Source of the DNA: Opitutaceae bacterium
Lineage (GTDB): Bacteria; Verrucomicrobiota; Verrucomicrobiia; Opitutales; Opitutaceae
Length of the DNA stretch: 64,000 nt
Reading direction: 5' to 3'
Assembly: GCA_003164715.1 (NCBI GenBank)
Contig: PLTZ01000030.1
Location: 24,504 to 88,503 of the forward strand
In this document: positions 58,798-64,000 of the stretch, piece by piece
How the letters are laid out: each line of letters begins with the position of its first letter
Position numbering within the stretch: the stretch's first letter is position 1
The notes under the pieces: generated by a model
Database searches by the model: none
The model's input: only the letters and a program-made list of their open reading frames with translations
Told to the model about the DNA's origin: nothing
Program-made: the position numbers and the translations under genes

Positions 58798-60180
58798 ATG
58801 AAGACCTTCCATTCGATCCGTTCCCTTTCGGCATGTCCGGCTGCGCCGCTCCTGCTTGCCGCCCTAGCCGTCGGCAGCGTTTCGGCCCAGACCAAGTCGG
58901 AAACGCGTGCCCAGAAACCCGTTGTCATGGACCACTACGTGGTCGACGCCGCGAAGACGCACACGCTCTTCATGGGCGCCGACATCTCGGTCAACCTCGA
59001 CAAGGATCTCTACGCCGTCCGCGACGTCGTTGGCTCCGCGTGGGTGATCGACATCGATGGTAAGGACAAGATCGTCTCCACCAAGGAAGCCCCGCACAAC
59101 CTGAAGATCACGCCGGTGCTCAAGCTGACCGAGGTGTCCGCCACGATCTCGGGCTTCAAGAAGGAGGCCGCGTACTCCTTCGACAACGATCCAAGCGTGA
59201 TCATCACCCGGGGTCTGACCCGGGCCGCCGTCACAAACGCCATGCTCGTGGGCATTTCGCAGGATGCGCGAAACCTGTCGGACACGGTCGCAAACAAAGC
59301 CCTGGGTCCGGCCGCACTCTTTGCCAGCTCGGATAATCAGTTTGGGGAAAGTGCGCTACTGTTCACGGCCATGACCACCCCGGCCATCACCCATCCGGCA
59401 AAACCCATCCTCGGACAAAGAACTCCGCCCCCGAATCCGCTTGTGCCCACGACCTTTGACAGCCTGGACGGCTTGGGCCTTTCCCAGAGCTTAACCAGTC
59501 AGGCCGCCGTCGCCGCCGCAAGCCAGGCCGCAAGCGGGAACGAGCCGGCCGGCCGCCTCACGACACAGGGCCTGGACGCAATGGATGTGGAATTCGACAT
59601 CTCGTCGGCAACGCCGCTCTACAACCCCTACGTCGTCACCATCACGCGCTTCCACGACAAGCTCGCCAAACCGGGCCTCGTGAAGAGCCTGGTCTACGCC
59701 CGAGCGCTCGACCCCATTGATGCGCATTTCAGCCATGTCCATTTCAGCGAGGACGGTTTCCCGTTCAGCTACGAACTGGTCGACTTTCAGCTCCACATCT
59801 ACAACCGGGGCGTGGAGATCGCGACCAACCTGTCGTCCAAGCGGGTGGAGCTCACCCGCGACGAGGCCTTCGAATACGTGAAGATGGAATACGTGAGCGC
59901 CCACCGCAGCGACACGCTGCCCGCGGTGCCGGCGATGGGAAAATTGCCCGCCGAACTGCCCAACAGGCTCGCCGCCGGAAAATACACCGAGACCTTCTTC
60001 GTCAGGGTCTCGAAGGACGGCCTGGCCGAGGAGCCCTTCGCCGACGTCGCGTGCTCGAGAAAGATCGAGGATCCCTTCCTCGAAGCGGTCGTCAGGAGCC
60101 TGCGTTTCAAGCCCGCGCTGGCCCACGGCGAGCCGGTCGACGGCGTCACCGCATTGAATCTCACGAAGCTTCAGTTCTAG
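58798..60180 (+). CDS. Secreted protein with TonB-C-like C-terminus
   Basis: 460 aa from MKTFHSIRSLSACPAAPLLLAALAVGSVSAQ, a signal peptide ending AQT; an in-frame ATG at 58747 is the track start. The middle has an alternating polar/beta pattern (VVDAAKTHTLFMGADISVNLDKDLYAVRDVVG). The end, EDPFLEAVVRSLRFKPALAHGEPVDGVTALNLTKLQF, follows the TonB C-terminal domain layout (A-V-x-x-W/LRF-x-P-A-x-x-x-G-x-P-V). It lacks the proline-rich linker and membrane anchor of TonB, so it may be a periplasmic binding module rather than an energy transducer. Family unknown. Confidence 0.7.
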   Translation: MKTFHSIRSLSACPAAPLLLAALAVGSVSAQTKSETRAQKPVVMDHYVVDAAKTHTLFMGADISVNLDKDLYAVRDVVGSAWVIDIDGKDKIVSTKEAPHNLKITPVLKLTEVSATISGFKKEAAYSFDNDPSVIITRGLTRAAVTNAMLVGISQDARNLSDTVANKALGPAALFASSDNQFGESALLFTAMTTPAITHPAKPILGQRTPPPNPLVPTTFDSLDGLGLSQSLTSQAAVAAASQAASGNEPAGRLTTQGLDAMDVEFDISSATPLYNPYVVTITRFHDKLAKPGLVKSLVYARALDPIDAHFSHVHFSEDGFPFSYELVDFQLHIYNRGVEIATNLSSKRVELTRDEAFEYVKMEYVSAHRSDTLPAVPAMGKLPAELPNRLAAGKYTETFFVRVSKDGLAEEPFADVACSRKIEDPFLEAVVRSLRFKPALAHGEPVDGVTALNLTKLQF

Positions 60181-60326
60181 AAGTACGAAGCCAATCGCAG
60201 GCATTCGGCCCTTGGGATTCCGGGAACCCCGGGTCCTCGGCCCTTAACCGACGTAGGATATGCAGCCTGCCGCAGCTCAACCGTTGCGGGTTGCAGCGTG
60301 CGCTCGGGACAGATTCACGGCGCAGC

Positions 60327-60667
60327 CTAAGCCGAAGCCGACGTCGCCCCCCTGCCTTCAGCCGCTGCACCGTCCGCGGCCTCCTCAATGGCGTCAAATG
60401 TCTCAGACAGCATCTGAAGAATCTTTGCTCTGGGGAGGTGGGTTCGATCTCCTTCATCCTCTTCAATGCCTCAAGGCCGTTCACGAACGGCATATTCACA
60501 TCAATCAGCACGACTTTCGGTTTCTCCTGCTGGAACACCGCAATGGCCTCTTCGCCGTTTCCGGCTTCAAGGACGGTTCAGACTCCGAGCTGATTCAATA
60601 TCATTCCGACGAACTTGCGGATGTGGGGCTCGTCGTCAGCCACCAGAACTGGTCCGTTGAATTTCAT
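60327..60667 (-). pseudogene. Decayed response-regulator receiver gene
   Basis: Translating from an ATG at 60667 gives VLVADDEPHIRKFVGMILNQ, then an in-frame TGA (60578-60580) where GV-x-TVLEAGNGEEA expects Arg, so a CGA-to-TGA change is likely. After the stop the same frame continues AIAVFQQEKPKVVLIDVNMP and NGLEALKRMKEIEP, including the phosphoacceptor Asp. Then the frame shifts: the C-terminus PRAKILQMLSETFDAIEEAA is in the +1 frame, and the middle third of the receiver (the Thr and Lys positions) is missing, so a deletion of roughly 25-30 codons is inferred. Its ATG overlaps the upstream kinase stop (ATGA), showing former coupling. Confidence 0.8.
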
Positions 60668-61812
60668 GCGGCGAATGGAAGGGAAACGCTGAATTCGCAA
60701 CCACCGGATCGAAGGTTGTCCGCTCGAATGGTGCCGTGATGCGCCTCGACAATCTTCTGGCAGATGGCAAGGCCCAGCCCGGTGCTCTGCTCGCCGCCCG
60801 TAGGGCGTGCTGTAAGACGGCTGAAATTCTTGAAGAGCCTGCCACGCTCACCGTCGGGAATGCCGGGGCCCTGGTCCTGCACCGAGAAGCCGCAGGTGCC
60901 CTGCTCGGTCTCGACGGAAATGAAAGCCTTGATCGTTGCCCCTGGGGGCGAATACTTGACCGCGTTGCTCAATAGATTGTCGACCACTTGGCGAATCTTC
61001 GCGGCATCCATCATCAGCGTCGGCGCCGCCTGAGGTTTGACCAGCTCGATGCGGGTCCTTTTTTTCGTCGCCTCTATGTTGGCAAACCTGACCGCCTTTC
61101 CAATCAGCTCTGCGAGGGAGCGCCGCTCCAGGTGAAGCTTCAATTCTCCGGATTGAATCGTAGCGACATCCAGCAATTCGTTCACGAGATCGAGCATCGA
61201 CTGGCTGGCGCCGTGTATTGTGACCACAAGATCCAGCTGGTCCGCAGTGAGTGGGCCCACCACACCGTCCCTAAGGAACTCCGAAAAACCCCTTATCGAG
61301 GCCAGCGGGTTGCGAAGATCATGTGCCGCCATGCCGAGAAAGCGATTCTTGGACGCGTCCGCCTTGTTCAGCTGCTCAACAAGAAGTTGCTGCTGCTCCA
61401 AAAGGATCCGGTTCTGTAGGTGCGATCGAATGCGGGCGAGCACCTCTTTCCCCTTAAACGGCTTCGGAAGATAATCGACACCACCGGCTTCCAATCCTTC
61501 GACGATGTCGTCGGAATCATTCTTGGCTGTGATGAATACCACAGGGGCGCATTTGCCGTTGTATGTGTTCTTCAGCCGCCGGCACGTTTCAAGCCCGTCA
61601 ATGCCTCCCATTACCACGTCAAGTAAGACAAGGTCGGGAAGAAACTTCGCATAAGCTTCCAGCGCGTGTTCGCCTGAATCCGCCTCCGCAACATCAAATC
61701 CCTCGCTTCTCAAGATGGACGAAAGAATCCGGACATTCAGTCGGTCATCGTCGACAATGAGAATTTTCCGTCCAGCGAGGCTTTCTAGCGAGGAGGGGAT
61801 TTGCTGATTCAT
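60664..61812 (-). CDS. Receiver-histidine kinase (REC-HisKA-HATPase)
   Basis: 382 aa from MNQQIPSSLESLAGRKILIV; the track start is 11 codons early. The N-terminal receiver is intact: DDD start, LPDLVLLDVVMGG (phospho-Asp), VFITAK and YLPKPFKG. HisKA has ASKNRFLGMAAHDLRNPLASIRGFSEFL, and the HATPase has VDNLLSNAVKYSPPG, VQDQGPGIPDGE and GGEQSTGLGLAICQKIVE. It has no membrane segment, so it is a cytosolic kinase controlled by its own receiver. Its partner response regulator immediately downstream is a pseudogene. Confidence 0.9.
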   Translation of the reverse strand: MNQQIPSSLESLAGRKILIVDDDRLNVRILSSILRSEGFDVAEADSGEHALEAYAKFLPDLVLLDVVMGGIDGLETCRRLKNTYNGKCAPVVFITAKNDSDDIVEGLEAGGVDYLPKPFKGKEVLARIRSHLQNRILLEQQQLLVEQLNKADASKNRFLGMAAHDLRNPLASIRGFSEFLRDGVVGPLTADQLDLVVTIHGASQSMLDLVNELLDVATIQSGELKLHLERRSLAELIGKAVRFANIEATKKRTRIELVKPQAAPTLMMDAAKIRQVVDNLLSNAVKYSPPGATIKAFISVETEQGTCGFSVQDQGPGIPDGERGRLFKNFSRLTARPTGGEQSTGLGLAICQKIVEAHHGTIRADNLRSGGCEFSVSLPFAA

Positions 61813-61872
61813 GCCTGGGATTTCGCCCTGGTGCGCGGACTCCAAACTAGCCCCCGCATAGGCCAGAAGTAA

Positions 61873-62229
61873 TGGGGTGTTGTACTACCCGGCCCGGCTG
61901 CTTTCATCTCCCCTGTTGACGAGGCTCTGTTGCAATGCGCGGGGAACCCTCCTGAAAAACACTCTCGAAGCCAGCCAGCCCGGCAACACCCTCGTGATGG
62001 GAGCGGAGGAGCGCGCTGAGCGATCCATATTCTGGTGCTATAATCGGCAGCCATTTCCACGCGACGTCCGATTGCCGCTTTTCCAGCAACCAAGGGTCCG
62101 GAGCGAGGCATAGGCACCTACAGCATCAGGCTTCTGACCGAACGGCATTTAGGTGGGCAGCTCATATGGTCGTCGAGCCCGGAAACGGGCACGCGATTCG
62201 AACTCCCATTTCCCAGGACGATTGCTTGA
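61873..62229 (+). pseudogene. Fragment of a second histidine kinase (HATPase end), two frameshifts
   Basis: Three frames joined give a recognisable HATPase domain: ISPVDEALLQCAGN, then LLKNTLEASQPGNTLVMGAEE through DVRLPLFQQ, then TKGPERGIGTYSIRLLTERH to GTRFELPFPRTIA. An extra C in AACCCTCCTG explains the first shift, and a short deletion at CAGCAACCAAGG explains the second (expected FQQRSFSTKG). The N-terminal half of the gene is absent. The intact ATP-lid pattern STKGxGRGxGTYS is partly lost. It points away from the receiver-kinase and towards the insertion element. Confidence 0.75.
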
Positions 62230-62430
62230 GGTACGCTTAGCCATCGAGTGTTCCACATCAGAGCTCAATACAACATCTGGTGTTGTAAGACGTTGATGCT
62301 GTATAGGACGGATTTCTAAAGTTATATCATTCTACTCAACCGAACCCCTTAATCATTTATTATCGAATGCTTCGAAACACAATGATTCGCTAGAAACCCG
62401 CAGGCAATACGGGCTCCGAGCCTTATCCTA

Positions 62431-63293
62431 GGGAATGTCTTCAAACCGCATGGAACCTGAAATATGATGATCTGTCGTAGGATGCTCCATGTTGTTTACA
62501 GATCGAATGGAGTTGCCCGAGCCGCTCTGGGAGCGGCTAAAAAAATTGATCTGACCGCGCCGGAAATCGGCAGGTGGCCTCTCGTAACAAAGGAGGGCGA
62601 CCTCGCAAGGATGACCGATGCATGGTTACGGCGATGTGGTATGTGCTTCGCACCGGTATCCCGTGGCGAGACCTTCCGCACCGATTCGGACCCTGGAGCT
62701 CGGTCTACACGCGCTTCCGACGATGGTGTGCATCTGGTCTCTGGGCCAGAATCCTTGCTAAGCTTGGAAGTGCGGCATTTGGCCGAATCCGCTGAGTGGA
62801 CTGCTCGCACATCAAGGTGCATCGAGACGGTGCCAATCCGATTGGCGGACAAGCCTCCCAGGCTATGGGACGGACCAAAGGAGGCCTCAATACGAAGCTC
62901 GCTGCTGTTGTCGACGGTGTCGGCCGGGCAGTCGGACTCCATCTCGCTCCTGGACAGAAGCATGACCTCAGGGCCTGCGAGCCGCTCGAAACCGAGCTGC
63001 ACGGCCGCTGGGCCGTTGCCGACAGGGCTTTCGATTCGAATGGTCTCAGGCATCGCCTTGCAGAAAGCGGCGCGATGGTCTGCATCCCCCCAAAAGGCAC
63101 CCGTCGCATTGCCTATCGCTTCGACCGCCGCCTCTATGCGCATCGACACACGATTGAGAACTACTTTGCCCGCATCAAACGCCACCGTCGGATCGCGACT
63201 CGTTACGAGAAGCTTGCCGTCACCTTCCTCGGCTTCATCCAGTTCGCTACGGTGCTCGATTGGCTCACTCATGAGGTTTGAATAACACGCCCC
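62431..63293 (+). mobile_element. IS5-family insertion sequence (inactive)
   Basis: About 860 bp. The ends share an imperfect inverted repeat: TTCAAACCGCATG at 62440-62452 on the left and CATGAGGTTTGAA at 63270-63282 on the right, 12 of 13 matching, with GGG near both outer ends. A target-site duplication could not be identified with confidence. The transposase inside is broken. Confidence 0.7.
62507..63281 (+). pseudogene. IS5-family DDE transposase, frameshifted and with internal stop
   Basis: N-terminus MELPEPLWERLKKLI ends at a stop just after an A7 run (62539-62545). The continuation (NKGGRPRKDDRCMVTAMWYV, RTGIPWRDLPHRFGPWSSVY) is in the +1 frame, and a short LTAPEIGR piece between them is in the third frame, so at least two indels are present. 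The next part starts VDCSHIKVHRDGANPIGG after an in-frame TGA (62793-62795), probably a Trp codon (TGG) mutated. Later VADRAFDSNGL and HTIENYFARIKRHRRIATRYEK hold the second D and the E of the DDE triad. Several lesions together make activity unlikely. Confidence 0.85.
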
Positions 63294-63359
63294 GACCCAT
63301 CAACAATGCCCCCGTAATTGGTGTCTGAATTGTCCAGAGAATCGCACTCCAGCAATTTT

Positions 63360-63821
63360 ATGAACGCCATTCAAGGTTACCATCTCATCAAGCCGGAAGA
63401 CCTCTTCTGGCGGCCGTCGAACTTGATGAAGATCCCGAATGCGGACTATTTGGAGCGCACCGGGAGTAAAAACATTGGTGCGCGGCTCTGGCGGTTCCCG
63501 CCCAAGAGCGCTAGCACGCTGCATAAGCACGTACGCGCAGAGGAATTTTATTTCGTGCTGGAGGGCACGGGCCGCCTGCGCGTCGGCGAAGAGACGTTGA
63601 CCGTGCCGCGCTACGGCGGCGTGTTGGTCGGCCCAGACCGGTTGCGCCAAGTGTTCAACGATACGGACACCGAGGTGCTCTGGCTGATCATCGGCGCGCC
63701 GGAGGAGCTGGAATTTCTGCAAGGCGCAAAATCCAAAGCGGACCTCTCGCTCATCTACCCGGTTGATCCGACTCAATTGCCGAAGGAATTGGCCGGCGTG
63801 GAATGGCCACCCAAGAGTTGA
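63360..63821 (+). CDS. Cupin-domain protein
   Basis: 153 aa from MNAIQGYHLIKPEDLFW; the track GTG is 14 codons earlier. The cupin core has GARLWRFPPKSASTLHKHVRAEEFYFVLEGTGRLRVGEETLTV with HxH...E metal ligands, then GGVLVGPDRLRQVFNDTDTEVLWLIIGAPEE. It is a single-domain cupin of unknown substrate, possibly a sugar or small-molecule binder or isomerase. It sits just outside the insertion element and may have been acquired with the surrounding accessory DNA. Confidence 0.82.
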   Translation: MNAIQGYHLIKPEDLFWRPSNLMKIPNADYLERTGSKNIGARLWRFPPKSASTLHKHVRAEEFYFVLEGTGRLRVGEETLTVPRYGGVLVGPDRLRQVFNDTDTEVLWLIIGAPEELEFLQGAKSKADLSLIYPVDPTQLPKELAGVEWPPKS

Positions 63822-64000
63822 ATAGGGTACGGGCGCTCAGGCGTCGCAAAGGAGCAAAGGCGAAAGAGTCCACGGGAAGCCAACCCATCTGGCGACAATG
63901 AGACCGGTTAGCCGATCGTACGTGCCGATTCGTCACAGCCATTCTCAGTGATAATTTAAGACTCCTGAGGGCGATCCCCACGGCTGTCTGATCAGAACCC

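Noticed and set aside
62539-62545. A7 run as a programmed -1 frameshift site in the IS transposase
   Set aside because: The -1 frame does not lead into the conserved transposase sequence, which is in the +1 frame, and an additional internal stop exists; decay explains it better.
63822-64000. Right-edge stretch after the cupin gene
   Set aside because: Short minus-strand ORF at 63751-63981 has no start support or domain; nothing else recognised.

Overview
The window looks like a chromosomal segment of a high-GC, Gram-negative bacterium, most likely a verrucomicrobial (Opitutales/Opitutaceae-like) genome. Outer-membrane assembly genes (BamD-like and LptE-like proteins) indicate a diderm cell. 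The affiliation is an inference from the combination of a DUF5069-type gene, a family B DNA polymerase, clpS next to a DUF2017-like gene, the rpmF-plsX-fabH order, a PPi-type phosphofructokinase, GH26/GH172 enzymes and high GC. It cannot be proved without a search. Most of the window is dense housekeeping sequence on both strands with short gaps. I found no rRNA, tRNA or CRISPR array.

Layout. 1-10.0 kb: a hypothetical gene cut by the left edge, RNase R, a DUF5069-type gene, DNA polymerase II, a small membrane protein, a UGT-like glycosyltransferase, and the minus-strand run proS-clpS-DUF2017. 10.1-21.8 kb: an anchored protein, N-acetylglutamate synthase, a WXXGXW-type lipoprotein, RidA, a purine permease, a fused ABC permease and a DMT exporter. 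These are followed on the minus strand by a secreted adenosine deaminase-like enzyme, glmM, trpD and uppP. 21.9-26.5 kb: an envelope operon (rpmF, plsX, fabH, bamD-like, lptE-like, rpe). 26.5-35.4 kb: ABC solute-binding protein plus ATPase, hpt, uvrB, glutamate dehydrogenase, serB, the zinc-free ribosomal proteins L31 and L36 (L36 is too short for the ORF track), yqgE and a dCMP deaminase.

35.4-39.9 kb is a tightly packed plus-strand operon. It opens with a three-gene cassette (methyltransferase, FAD oxidoreductase, type III polyketide synthase) that resembles a phenolic-lipid or quinone pathway, then Nif3, aroQ and a NusG paralogue. 39.9-44.5 kb: pgpA/pgsA, coaD, a TPR protein, an HTH-metallo-hydrolase fusion and a PAS histidine kinase. 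44.5-48.7 kb (minus strand): an outer-membrane-type protein, purU, a GH26 glycosidase and two tandem lipoproteins that join a BamE-like module to SHOCT. 49.1-57.8 kb: PPi-dependent phosphofructokinase, a TMTC-like protein with ten TPRs, a zinc-ribbon/PAS protein, a bifunctional fucokinase/GDP-fucose pyrophosphorylase and a GH172 enzyme. This half leans towards glycan breakdown and surface glycosylation.

58.1-64.0 kb has lower GC and an accessory character: a lipoprotein, a secreted protein with a TonB-C-like tail behind a possible sigma-54 promoter, then a decaying signalling locus. An intact receiver-kinase (minus strand) is translationally coupled to a response-regulator pseudogene. A second kinase survives only as a frameshifted C-terminal fragment, and next to it lies an IS5-family element with a broken transposase. 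A cupin gene closes the window. The best candidates for new biology are the type III PKS cassette, the BamE-SHOCT lipoprotein pair, the HTH-metallo-hydrolase/kinase pair and the cysteine-rich PAS protein. The right end is a clear case of gene decay around an insertion sequence.
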